Positions 51,739 through 59,356 of a stretch of 64,000 bases of DNA are shown here, one piece after another; position 1 is the stretch's first letter; each line of letters starts with the position of its first letter. A model generated the notes under the pieces. That model had not been told where the DNA came from. It did no database searches and saw only the letters and a program-made list of their open reading frames with translations. The stretch is from an uncultured Roseicyclus sp. (GTDB lineage Bacteria; Pseudomonadota; Alphaproteobacteria; Rhodobacterales; Rhodobacteraceae): the NCBI GenBank assembly GCA_947489665.1, contig CANLEH010000003.1:401400-465399 (forward strand), written 5' to 3'. The position numbers and the translations under genes were made by a program.

Positions 51739-52302
51739 ATGACGGCGTCTTACAGGATCGAGGGGACCGGCGGCCCGGACGTTCTAGCGCAGGCCAGTGC
51801 AGCCGCCGAAGCCATCTTGATGGAGCGTGCAGGCGTCACCGAAAACGTCGCCTTTCTGGGATGGGCCACCTATTTGCTGGCGGCCGTCTGCTGCGCCGGG
51901 CTGATGGCGCTTTGGCTTTACCCGATACTTGAATCCGCGGGCTTCGCCCCTCAATTCGCGGCGTTTATTCCCATCTTGGCAGGCGGCGGCCTCTTCGCGG
52001 TGCTATTCGGCCTTTTCGACCGGGCCAACACCCGCCGCTTCTGGCGCAAATATTGCGCCGACCCGATGCATGCGCAGGCTCACACGATTATAGCCGCAGA
52101 AAATCTCCGCACCGTCTCGGGCCGGTCAGAAGCGATCTGGGATTGGGCAGATATCGATCGGATCGAGGTTACCCAGGCCTCAATCCTTGTGCTTTCGGGA
52201 TTTGCCTGGATGTTGATCCCGCTCAGCGGTTTCTCCTCAACAGAGGCGGCAAACGCGGCCCTTTCCCAAATGCGCAGCTGGCAGGCGGCAGCACGGGAAT
52301 GA
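51739..52302 (+). CDS. YcxB-like domain membrane protein
   Basis: Function unknown. The 187-residue protein has a hydrophilic N-terminus, two adjacent hydrophobic segments (about 39-63 and 70-92) and a C-terminal YcxB-like domain (about 110-165: AENLRTVSGRSEAIWDWADIDRIEVTQASILVLS). YcxB proteins are membrane proteins without known biochemistry. The stop overlaps mobA by four bases, starting a four-gene coupled unit (YcxB, mobA, DUF429-like, EamA). Confidence 0.78.
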   Translation: MTASYRIEGTGGPDVLAQASAAAEAILMERAGVTENVAFLGWATYLLAAVCCAGLMALWLYPILESAGFAPQFAAFIPILAGGGLFAVLFGLFDRANTRRFWRKYCADPMHAQAHTIIAAENLRTVSGRSEAIWDWADIDRIEVTQASILVLSGFAWMLIPLSGFSSTEAANAALSQMRSWQAAARE

Positions 52303-52859
52303 CCATTCCCGGTGTCATTCTGGCCGGGGGTCAGGGCCGCCGCATTGGCGGCCACAAGGCGCAGCGGATGTTGGCTGGAAGACCCCTGTTGCACCATGTG
52401 CGCGACCGGGTTGAGCCCCAGGTCACAAAGCTGGCGATTAATGCGCAGGACGCCTTCGGACCCGTTCCGCTCATCAAAGACGCTGTGCCAGGCCTTGGAC
52501 CCTTAGGCGGCATCCTCGCGGCCATGACGTGGGCCGAGACCATCGGGGCCGAGCGTGTGCTGACGGTCGCTGTCGACACACCTTTTCTTCCTTTCGACCT
52601 TGTTGAGCAATTGGCCAGCGGCACAGGGATTGCCATCGCCGAAACGCAAGATGGCCTGCATGGCACCACCGCCCTTTGGCCGGTGCATCTTTCACAGAAC
52701 CTCGCGCATGCGCTCGACCATGGCACCCGCAAGGTGACAGACTGGATTGCGGGCCATGAATGTTCCCGCATCCGGTTCCCCGACGCCGTGCCGCCGCCCT
52801 TCTTCAACGTGAACACAGCCGAAGACCTTGCCCAAGCCGAACGTTGGTTGGAATGCTAG
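52299..52859 (+). CDS. mobA: Molybdenum cofactor guanylyltransferase MobA
   Basis: MobA transfers GMP from GTP to molybdopterin, making the MGD form needed by DMSO-reductase-type enzymes. The 186-residue protein has the nucleotidyltransferase signature GVILAGGQGRRIGGHK (5-20), the guanine-binding GLGPLGGILAAM (about 66-77) and VAVDTPFLP (about 90-98). The start ATG overlaps the YcxB-like stop. The next gene starts before its own stop (seven-base overlap). No molybdoenzyme gene is in the window. Confidence 0.93.
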   Translation: MTIPGVILAGGQGRRIGGHKAQRMLAGRPLLHHVRDRVEPQVTKLAINAQDAFGPVPLIKDAVPGLGPLGGILAAMTWAETIGAERVLTVAVDTPFLPFDLVEQLASGTGIAIAETQDGLHGTTALWPVHLSQNLAHALDHGTRKVTDWIAGHECSRIRFPDAVPPPFFNVNTAEDLAQAERWLEC

Positions 52860-53707
52860 CTTTCGACACGATCATTGCGGTCGACTGGTCGGCACGCTCC
52901 AAACCCTCGCCCGCCAAGCCCACAAAGGATGCGATCTTCGTGGGCATCAGCCGCAAAGGGCGCGAGACGGTCACGTATCACCGAACCCGCCACGCCGCGA
53001 TGCGCGCACTGCAGGGTCTCTTGGATGCGGAGCTTCTGGCAAAGCGTCGCGTCCTTGTCGGGTTCGATTTCCCATTTGGTTATCCGCGGGGTTTCGGGAA
53101 GGCCGTGACAGGCTCGGACGATCCGCTCGTGCTGTGGTCGCACCTGTCCGATGTGATCCGGGACGGCCCGGACAACAGCAACAACCGGTTCGACATCGCG
53201 GAGCAGCTTAACGACCTCTTCCCCGGGATCGGCCCGTTTTGGGGCTGCCCCGCCCCCCGCGCGACGCAGGCTCTGCCCGCAAAGGGTACCCTCCGGCACG
53301 GCCACGGCCTGCCCGAACGCCGTTTGGTCGAACAAAAGCTCCCGCGTGCGCAGCCCTGTTGGAAGCTGTTCACAACAGGCTCAGTTGGGTCGCAGGTCTT
53401 GTTGGGTCTGCCGCACTTGCATGGGTTGCGCCGTCGCTATGGATCAGACCTCAGCGTCAGTCCGTTCGAGGCACCCGACACACCGATTGTTCTGGCCGAG
53501 ATCTATCCCGGCCTCATCGACACTGCGATCAAGTCCCGCGCGAAAGAGGGTGAAATCCTCGACGCTGTGCAAGTCCGACTGGTCGCGCGCGCCTTTTCGC
53601 AGTTGGAGACGTCCCATCTGAGCCATCTCTTGAATGAGGGCGACCCTGTGGAAGGCTGGATCCTAGGCCTCGGCGCCGAAGACGCGTTGGTCGCGGGCCT
53701 TGATTGA
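52853..53707 (+). CDS. DUF429-like predicted RNase-H-fold protein, coupled to mobA
   Basis: Not securely recognised. The 284-residue product has IIAVDWSARS (Asp11) near the start, VLVGFDFPFGYP (about 66-77), a Cys/Arg-rich middle, EIYPGLID (about 220) and a final DAVQVRLVARAFSQ ... EGWILG. This order matches DUF429-type RNase-H-fold proteins, predicted nucleases, with acidic residues in plausible places. Some relatives are labelled cobalamin or molybdopterin proteins by neighbourhood. It overlaps mobA by seven bases. A cofactor link is inference. Confidence 0.7.
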   Translation: MLAFDTIIAVDWSARSKPSPAKPTKDAIFVGISRKGRETVTYHRTRHAAMRALQGLLDAELLAKRRVLVGFDFPFGYPRGFGKAVTGSDDPLVLWSHLSDVIRDGPDNSNNRFDIAEQLNDLFPGIGPFWGCPAPRATQALPAKGTLRHGHGLPERRLVEQKLPRAQPCWKLFTTGSVGSQVLLGLPHLHGLRRRYGSDLSVSPFEAPDTPIVLAEIYPGLIDTAIKSRAKEGEILDAVQVRLVARAFSQLETSHLSHLLNEGDPVEGWILGLGAEDALVAGLD

Positions 53708-54579
53708 TGCGACATAGCCCCTTTTTCGGCCTTGGCCTTGCAACCTTTGGCGCGCTTGTCCTGACCCCCGACGCCATGCTGATGCGCCTTTCGGGGATGG
53801 ACGGTGTGCAGATGCTCGGGTGGCGGTCCAGCCTGATGGGGTTGGTGCTGCTGGCGGCCTGGGCCGCGACCAGTCGCCAAAGGCGCGTGGATCTGGCAGC
53901 GCTTTTTGGGTTTGGGGGGATTGCCATTGCCCTGTGTCAGGCGGTGAACGGCGCGCTCTTCACGTTCGGTATTGTCGGCTATCCGGTCACGCCCGTGCTT
54001 TTGGGCGTTGCCACCGTGCCGGTTCTGTCTGCCCTGTTGTCGTGGTTGATGATGGGAGAGGCCACAAGCCGCGCCACATGGATCACCATCGGGGCGGTCC
54101 TTGTGGGGCTGTCGCTGGCGATATTCGGAAAGTCTGGCGGGATTGGCTTTGATGCGGCCTCTTTGGTTGGCGCGGCGTTCGGGCTTGGCGTCGCGCTTTG
54201 TCTGGCACTGTCATTTGTACTGATCCGGCATCATCAGGCCGTCCCGATCCCGCTGGCCGTTGGCGTCGGGGCCTTGCTTGCTGGCCTGACGGGCCTTGGG
54301 CTGACGGGACCCGGCCAATCCTTTGACGGCATCGCTTTGTGGCCCATCATCCTGACGGGCGCGCTTGTCCTGCCGGTCAGCTTCTATTGCCTGTCCCTCG
54401 CATCGCGCCACACCGCCACCGCGAATGTCAGCTTGCTTTTGCTTTTGGAAACCGTGTTGGGGCCGCTTTGGGTCTGGCTGGCCATCGGCGAGGCGCCAAC
54501 AGCGTTGATGCTGGTGGGCGGGGCGATCGTTGTCGGCAGCCTCGCCCTTTATCTCGGCCTCCAGCGTCGCCGCTATTGA
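53707..54579 (+). CDS. EamA/DMT-family transporter
   Basis: A 290-residue inner-membrane protein of the drug/metabolite transporter superfamily with ten hydrophobic segments arranged as two EamA repeats (about 5-140 and 150-288). Characteristic pieces are the VTPVLLGVATVPVLSALLSWLMMGEATSRATW stretch ending the first repeat and ANVSLLLLLETVLGPLWVWLAIGEAP in the second. The ATG overlaps the preceding TGA by one base. The end overlaps the convergent PatB gene by seven bases. Confidence 0.9.
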   Translation: MRHSPFFGLGLATFGALVLTPDAMLMRLSGMDGVQMLGWRSSLMGLVLLAAWAATSRQRRVDLAALFGFGGIAIALCQAVNGALFTFGIVGYPVTPVLLGVATVPVLSALLSWLMMGEATSRATWITIGAVLVGLSLAIFGKSGGIGFDAASLVGAAFGLGVALCLALSFVLIRHHQAVPIPLAVGVGALLAGLTGLGLTGPGQSFDGIALWPIILTGALVLPVSFYCLSLASRHTATANVSLLLLLETVLGPLWVWLAIGEAPTALMLVGGAIVVGSLALYLGLQRRRY

Positions 54580-55742
54580 AGGTCGCCGAACGCCGTCGTC
54601 ATCCGCGCTACGGCGTCTTCGATGACCGCACGCGGGGCCGCGATGTTGAAGCGCAGGAAACTGTCCCCACCCTTGCCGAAGGTCGGCCCGTAATTCGCAG
54701 CGATCTTGGCAGAGTTGGTGACACGGTCGGTAAACTCCTCCCGCGTCATCCCGGTGCCGTCGAAATCCACCCATGCGAGGTAGGTCGCTTCCAGCGGCAT
54801 GGATCGCAATCCGGGGATCGCATTGATCCCCTCGTCAAAGATCCGCGCATTCTCCGCCAGATATCCGCGCAACTCGTCCAACCACTCCGCCCCGGCCGGT
54901 GAATAGGCTGCGGTGACCATGAACAACCCGAAGGAGTTCGGCGACATCCCCAACGCCATCATGCGCGCCCCGAACCGGGCCCGCAGGGCGTCGTCGGCAA
55001 TGATCACGTTCCCGATGTGGGACCCCGCGATGTTGAAGGTCTTCGTGGCGGCCGTCATCATGACCAGCCGGTCCGCGATCCCGTCGATCTTGGTCATCGG
55101 AATATGCGTCTGGCCCGGCATCAGCAGGTCATGGTGGATCTCGTCGGAGACGATGATCAGGTCGTGGCGCTTGGCAAATTCTGCCACGCCCTCAAGCTCC
55201 GCCCGCGTCCAGACGCGCCCGCCGGGATTATGGGGCGAGCACAGGACGAGCATCTTCTCATTGCCGGTCATCTGCGCATCAAACGCGTCGAAATCGAGGA
55301 CGTATTTCCCGCCCTCCTGCCCCATCTCCAGCTCCCGCAGGTCGCGGTTCGCCGCTCGGATCACCTTTGCAAAAGCATGGTAGACCGGCGTGAACAGCAC
55401 AACGCCGTCGCCCTCGTTTGTGAACGCATCGACACACATGGCCGTGCCATTCACCAGCCCGTGGGTGGAGAATATGTGGCTAGGGTCAACCTCCCACCCA
55501 TGGCGTTCCGCCATCCACCAGCAGATCGCCGCGCGGTATTTGCTGTCATCACCGAAGTAGCCGTAGACGCCATGGTCCATCATCGCCTGAACCGCGTCTT
55601 GAACGCAGCCCGGTGGCCTGAAATCCATGTCGGCCACCCACATCGAAACACCATCTTTGGGCGAGACGCCGTAAAGGCTCTCCATCATGTCCCATTTCAC
55701 GCAATGGGTGCCGCGGCGGTCGATGATTTCGTCAAAGGACAT
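54573..55742 (-). CDS. patB: PatB/MalY-type cystathionine beta-lyase (aminotransferase fold)
   Basis: PatB/MalY proteins are PLP-dependent C-S beta-lyases that split cystathionine or cysteine conjugates. The 389-residue protein has SMWVADMDFRPPGCVQDAV (33-51), the NPGGRVWTRAELEGVAEFAKRHDLIIVSDEIHHDL segment, and the PLP lysine in MTAATKTFNIAGSHIGN (about 227-243). ATG 55742 has GGAGAGG upstream; an apparent 699-codon frame running to 56672 is antisense to two def genes and is rejected. It is divergent from def. Confidence 0.9.
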   Translation of the reverse strand: MSFDEIIDRRGTHCVKWDMMESLYGVSPKDGVSMWVADMDFRPPGCVQDAVQAMMDHGVYGYFGDDSKYRAAICWWMAERHGWEVDPSHIFSTHGLVNGTAMCVDAFTNEGDGVVLFTPVYHAFAKVIRAANRDLRELEMGQEGGKYVLDFDAFDAQMTGNEKMLVLCSPHNPGGRVWTRAELEGVAEFAKRHDLIIVSDEIHHDLLMPGQTHIPMTKIDGIADRLVMMTAATKTFNIAGSHIGNVIIADDALRARFGARMMALGMSPNSFGLFMVTAAYSPAGAEWLDELRGYLAENARIFDEGINAIPGLRSMPLEATYLAWVDFDGTGMTREEFTDRVTNSAKIAANYGPTFGKGGDSFLRFNIAAPRAVIEDAVARMTTAFGDLQ

Positions 55743-55799
55743 GGGACCTCTCCTTGGTGCGTCGCTCCGGACCCTAGCGCGCGCAAATTTGGCCGCAAC

Positions 55800-55824
55800 C
55801 CCGCGCCCTTTATTCGGGCGCGGG
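55800..55824 (+). promoter_or_regulatory. Strong hairpin in the def leader
   Basis: CCCGCGCCC / GGGCGCGGG is a perfect nine-pair stem with a 7-base loop (TTTATTC), ending 20 bases before the def start codon. There is no T-run (ATTGTC follows). It could be an mRNA structure affecting ribosome access or the end of the upstream divergent promoter region. Confidence 0.5.
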
Positions 55825-55844
55825 ATTGTCTTACATGGGCCTCC

Positions 55845-56369
55845 ATGAAACGCCCTATCGTCCTCCACCCCGATCCACGCCTGAAAAAAGTGGCCGCGCC
55901 CGTTGCCGATCTCAGCGATGAGTTGCGGAGTTTGGCCGATGATATGCTGGCGACCATGTATGACGCCCCGGGCATAGGATTGGCCGCGCCGCAGATAGGT
56001 GTCTCGCAGCGCTTGATCGTGCTGGATTGCGTGAAGGAAGAAGGCGCCGCGCCCCGCCCGATGGCCATGTTCAACCCGCAGGTTGTGGCCGCGTCGGAAG
56101 AGACCAACGTTTACGAGGAAGGCTGCCTCTCGATCCCCGATATCTACGCCGATGTGACCCGGCCCGAGGCTGTGACCGTCCGCTGGCTTGATGTGAACGG
56201 CGCCGAGCAGGAGGAAACCTTCGACGGCCTCTGGGCCACCTGCGTCCAGCACGAGATTGACCACCTCGATGGCAAACTCTTCATCGACTATCTCAGCCCG
56301 CTCAAGCGGCAGCTGATCACCCGCAAGATGGTCAAGTTCAAACGCAACAAGGCCACCGAAAAGGCCTAA
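55845..56369 (+). CDS. def: Peptide deformylase (active form)
   Basis: This metalloenzyme removes the N-formyl group from new proteins at the ribosome. The 174-residue protein has all three motifs: [10 protein letters not shown] (43-52), EGCLS with metal-ligand Cys94, and HEIDH with His136, Glu137 and His140. ATG 55845 has only a weak ribosome site and a strong hairpin just upstream. It begins a def-def2-fmt cluster. The second copy is degenerate (next entries). Confidence 0.95.
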   Translation: MKRPIVLHPDPRLKKVAAPVADLSDELRSLADDMLATMYDAPGIGLAAPQIGVSQRLIVLDCVKEEGAAPRPMAMFNPQVVAASEETNVYEEGCLSIPDIYADVTRPEAVTVRWLDVNGAEQEETFDGLWATCVQHEIDHLDGKLFIDYLSPLKRQLITRKMVKFKRNKATEKA

Positions 56370-56436
56370 GCGAAGCGCAGCCGCAAGGACAGCCGCTAGG
56401 TTGGAGGAAGGGGCTGCACCCGTCGGAGATGCCTCC

Positions 56437-56931
56437 ATGCCCACCCGCCCGTTCATTCCCTGGCCAAACAAGGCCTTGCGCACGCCCGCCGATCCCGTGG
56501 GCGCAATCACGGATGAACACCGCCAGATCTGGGACGACATGATCGAGACGATGGATGCCATGCCCGGCGTCGGTCTGGCCGCGCCGCAGATCGGCGTAAT
56601 GTTGCGCCTGGCGGTCGTGGACGCCAGCGATGAACGGGGCCAGGCGATCCGCATGGCCGACCCCGAAATCATCGCGGTGTCGAACGATCAAAGCACCTAT
56701 CCCGAAGGGTCCCCCAATCTTCCGGGTGTGTCCGCCAAGATCACCCGGCCCGCCCGTGTCACCGTGGCGTTCACCGATCACATGGGTATGCGCGTGCGCC
56801 AGGAATTCGTTGACCTCTGGGCGACCTCCGTTCAGCACCAGATCGACCACCTGAACGGACGGATGTATTTTGACAATCTCAGCAAGGTGAAGCGCGAGAT
56901 GTTGCTCAAGAAGGCAAGGAAGGCCCGCTGA
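56437..56931 (+). CDS. Degenerate peptide-deformylase paralogue (likely inactive)
   Basis: The 164-residue protein has the deformylase fold: [10 protein letters not shown] (44-53) is intact. However, motif 2 reads EGSPN, with Ser92 in place of the metal-ligand Cys, and motif 3 reads HQIDH (134-138), with Gln135 in place of the catalytic Glu. Both residues are normally essential, so hydrolysis is unlikely. The reading frame is otherwise intact and the gene overlaps fmt by one base, so it is maintained and expressed with it. It may regulate or scaffold nascent-chain processing (inference). Confidence 0.88.
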   Translation: MPTRPFIPWPNKALRTPADPVGAITDEHRQIWDDMIETMDAMPGVGLAAPQIGVMLRLAVVDASDERGQAIRMADPEIIAVSNDQSTYPEGSPNLPGVSAKITRPARVTVAFTDHMGMRVRQEFVDLWATSVQHQIDHLNGRMYFDNLSKVKREMLLKKARKAR

Positions 56932-57839
56932 TGCGTGTGGTGTTCATGGGCACGCCGGATTTCTCCGTCCCGATCCTCGATGCGATTGTGGATCAGGGGC
57001 ACGACGTTGCAGCCGTATATTCCCAGCCGCCGCGCCCCGCTGGCCGTGGCAAAAAGGAACGCCCCAGCCCGGTGCACCAGCGCGCTGACGCGCTTGGCCT
57101 TCTCGTCCGCCATCCGGTGAGCCTCAAAGGGCCTGAGGAACAGGAGGCCTTTGCAGCGTTGCAAGCCGATGTCGCAGTGGTAGTCGCCTATGGCCTTTTG
57201 CTGCCGCAAACGATCCTTGATGCACCCCGGCTCGGCTGCGTGAATGTCCATGCCTCGGACTTGCCCCGCTGGCGCGGGGCTGCGCCCATCCAGCGCGCGA
57301 TCATGGCCGGGGATGAAACGACCGCCGTGTGCCTGATGCAGATGGAAGCGGGCCTCGATACCGGCCCGGTCCTTTTGCGGGAAGAGGTGGCCATTGCCTC
57401 GGATGAGACGGCTGGTACCTTGCACGACAAACTCTTCGTCGCAGGGGCCGCGATTGTCCGTGCCGCGCTGCCCAAGCTGGAGGCGTTGCAGCCAAAGCCG
57501 CAACCGACGGAGGGCGTCACCTACGCCCAAAAGATAGACAAATCCGAAGCAAAGGTGGATTGGACCGCGCCTGCCGCCCATATAGATGCTCAGATCCGTG
57601 GTCTTTCCCCGTTTCCTGGGGCATGGACTACGGTCAATGGAAAGCGCTTGAAACTGCTGGTGTCCCGGGTGGCAACAGGGTCGGGCACTGCCGGGACAGT
57701 GCTGCGCGGTTTGACGGTCGCGTGCGGCCGAGGCGCGGTTGAGATCATGCAGGTCCAGCCGGAAGGCAAAGGACCGATGGCAGCAGAGGATTGGTTGCGC
57801 GGCGCGCGGATCGCGCCTGGCGACCTGATGGGAGAGTAG
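56931..57839 (+). CDS. fmt: Methionyl-tRNA formyltransferase
   Basis: Fmt formylates initiator Met-tRNA, the substrate counterpart of deformylase. The 302-residue protein has the formyl-folate/catalytic residues Asn105, His107 ([18 protein letters not shown]) and Asp143 (GLDTG), and the C-terminal tRNA-binding domain (about 205-300, [19 protein letters not shown]). The start [13 protein letters not shown] is typical. The ATG overlaps the preceding TGA by one base, and a small membrane-protein gene follows two bases after the stop. Confidence 0.95.
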   Translation: MRVVFMGTPDFSVPILDAIVDQGHDVAAVYSQPPRPAGRGKKERPSPVHQRADALGLLVRHPVSLKGPEEQEAFAALQADVAVVVAYGLLLPQTILDAPRLGCVNVHASDLPRWRGAAPIQRAIMAGDETTAVCLMQMEAGLDTGPVLLREEVAIASDETAGTLHDKLFVAGAAIVRAALPKLEALQPKPQPTEGVTYAQKIDKSEAKVDWTAPAAHIDAQIRGLSPFPGAWTTVNGKRLKLLVSRVATGSGTAGTVLRGLTVACGRGAVEIMQVQPEGKGPMAAEDWLRGARIAPGDLMGE

Positions 57840-57840
57840 G

Positions 57841-58110
57841 ATGGGCTTTTTCGCTTTTTTCGGGTCGATGATGATCGCCGGTGTCGTAGCTTTCCTGTCC
57901 GAGAAATGGGGCTGGACGCACAATGGCATTCTGCCCTCGATGTTGATCGCCCTCGGCGCAGTCTTCGTGTTGTTCATGATCCGTACGACATTCGGTCTCT
58001 CAATTGGCTCGCCCGGGTTCGATGCGGCCATCGGATCGGCGGCGGCGCTGATCCTAATTCCTACAGAATATGCTGCCAATCGACGCAAACGGGACCGACG
58101 CGACCGCTGA
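57841..58110 (+). CDS. Small hypothetical membrane protein downstream of fmt
   Basis: The 89-residue product has three hydrophobic segments (about 3-20, 31-50, 62-74) and a strongly basic end (RRKRDRRDR). No family recognised. It starts two bases after the fmt stop, so it is probably coupled. The positive C-terminus fits a cytoplasmic tail. Confidence 0.65.
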   Translation: MGFFAFFGSMMIAGVVAFLSEKWGWTHNGILPSMLIALGAVFVLFMIRTTFGLSIGSPGFDAAIGSAAALILIPTEYAANRRKRDRRDR

Positions 58111-58155
58111 GTTCGCGCGCACAGAAATCCCCACTTTTGCCTCGATCTGTGTGGA

Positions 58156-58201
58156 AATCTGTAACTACAGAAAAACTACAGATTCACTACGGGATCACTA
58201 C
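58156..58201 (+). promoter_or_regulatory. 11-bp periodic ACTAC repeat array upstream of mcl1
   Basis: ACTAC occurs four times, at 58164, 58175, 58186 and 58197, exactly 11 bases apart, so all face one side of the helix. The first two are also part of a perfect inverted repeat AATCTGTA (58156-58163) / TACAGATT (58177-58184), and TCTGTA-AC-TACAGA (58158-58171) is a dyad. The block ends 125 bases before the mcl1 ATG. Confidence 0.65.
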
Positions 58202-58326
58202 ACGGCTGATTGGCGACTTTTGCGTGCGCCTGACGGCATTCTGCATCGCAGCACTTGCACGCCGCAGCGCAATAATCTACCCCTCTGGCGAGTGTGAACG
58301 AAACATCCTTTCGCTGAGGTCCGCCC

Positions 58327-59283
58327 ATGAGCTTTCGCCTGCAACCAGCCCCTGTTGCCCGTCCTAACCGTTGCCAGTTGTTCGGCCCCGGCTCGAACAC
58401 CAAGCTCTTTGCCAAGATGGCAGCCTCCGACGCGGACGTGATCAACCTCGATCTCGAAGACTCGGTCGCGCCGTCCGATAAAGATCAGGCGCGTGCTAAT
58501 ATTATTGAGGCGATTCAAACGGTTGATTGGGGAAACAAGACCCTTTCCGTACGGATCAACGGCCTTGATACGCCCTATTGGTACCGCGATGTTGTTGAGC
58601 TGCTGGAGGCGGATACACCCCGCCTCGATATCATCATGATCCCGAAAGTGGGGTGTGCATCGGACATTTACGCGGTCGACGCCTTGGTCACCGCCATTGA
58701 GACCGCGAAAGGGCGCACCAAGCCGATCGGGTTCGAGGTCATCATCGAAAGCGCCGCCGGCATCGCCCATGTGGAAGAGATCGCGGCCGCGTCCCCCCGG
58801 ATGCAAGCCATGAGCCTCGGCGCTGCCGATTTCGCGGCGTCTATGGGCATGCAAACAACGGGCATCGGCGGCACGCAAGAAGCCTATTACATGCTGCATG
58901 AGGGCCAAAAGCATTGGTCCGACCCCTGGCATTGGGCACAGACAGCCATCGTTGCGGCATGCCGCACCCATGGGGTGTTGCCGGTCGATGGACCGTTTGG
59001 CGACTTCTCCGACGATGAAGGCTACCGCGCCCAGGCGAAGCGATCGGCCACTCTGGGCATGGTGGGCAAGTGGGCGATCCATCCAAAGCAAATTGCCCTT
59101 GCAAATGAGGTGTTTACGCCCTCCGAGCAAGCGGTCACGGAAGCGCGTGAAATCCTCGCCGCGATGGAACAGGCGAAGGCTGACGGGTCCGGTGCCACGG
59201 TCTACAAGGGCCGTTTGGTTGACATCGCGTCGATAAAACAGGCCGAAGTTATCGTAAAACAATCCGAAATGCTCGCTGGCTGA
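58327..59283 (+). CDS. mcl1: L-malyl-CoA / beta-methylmalyl-CoA lyase
   Basis: Mcl1 cleaves beta-methylmalyl-CoA to glyoxylate and propionyl-CoA and L-malyl-CoA to glyoxylate and acetyl-CoA, a key enzyme of the ethylmalonyl-CoA pathway for acetate assimilation. The 318-residue protein has the family start MSFRLQPAPVARPNRCQLFGPGSN, the metal-binding VINLDLEDSVAPSDK (about 38-52), the IGFEVIIESAAGI segment (about 138-150), MSLGAADFAASMGM and the KWAIHPKQIALANEVF end. It is preceded by a 216-base intergenic region with periodic repeats. Confidence 0.95.
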   Translation: MSFRLQPAPVARPNRCQLFGPGSNTKLFAKMAASDADVINLDLEDSVAPSDKDQARANIIEAIQTVDWGNKTLSVRINGLDTPYWYRDVVELLEADTPRLDIIMIPKVGCASDIYAVDALVTAIETAKGRTKPIGFEVIIESAAGIAHVEEIAAASPRMQAMSLGAADFAASMGMQTTGIGGTQEAYYMLHEGQKHWSDPWHWAQTAIVAACRTHGVLPVDGPFGDFSDDEGYRAQAKRSATLGMVGKWAIHPKQIALANEVFTPSEQAVTEAREILAAMEQAKADGSGATVYKGRLVDIASIKQAEVIVKQSEMLAG

Positions 59284-59356
59284 TTTCGCGAATTAACAGG
59301 TCCGAAACTCAGTCGCCCTAAGGCTTGCCCAAATGTCTGGGCATCTAGGGGGCAAT

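Noticed and set aside
55743-56672. Upstream extension of the PatB-type lyase to 56672
   Set aside because: The added 310 codons are antisense to def and the def paralogue; a good ribosome site stands at the ATG 55742.
56832-58088. 418-codon minus-strand frame opposite fmt
   Set aside because: Antisense to fmt with all catalytic residues intact on the plus strand; no ribosome site.
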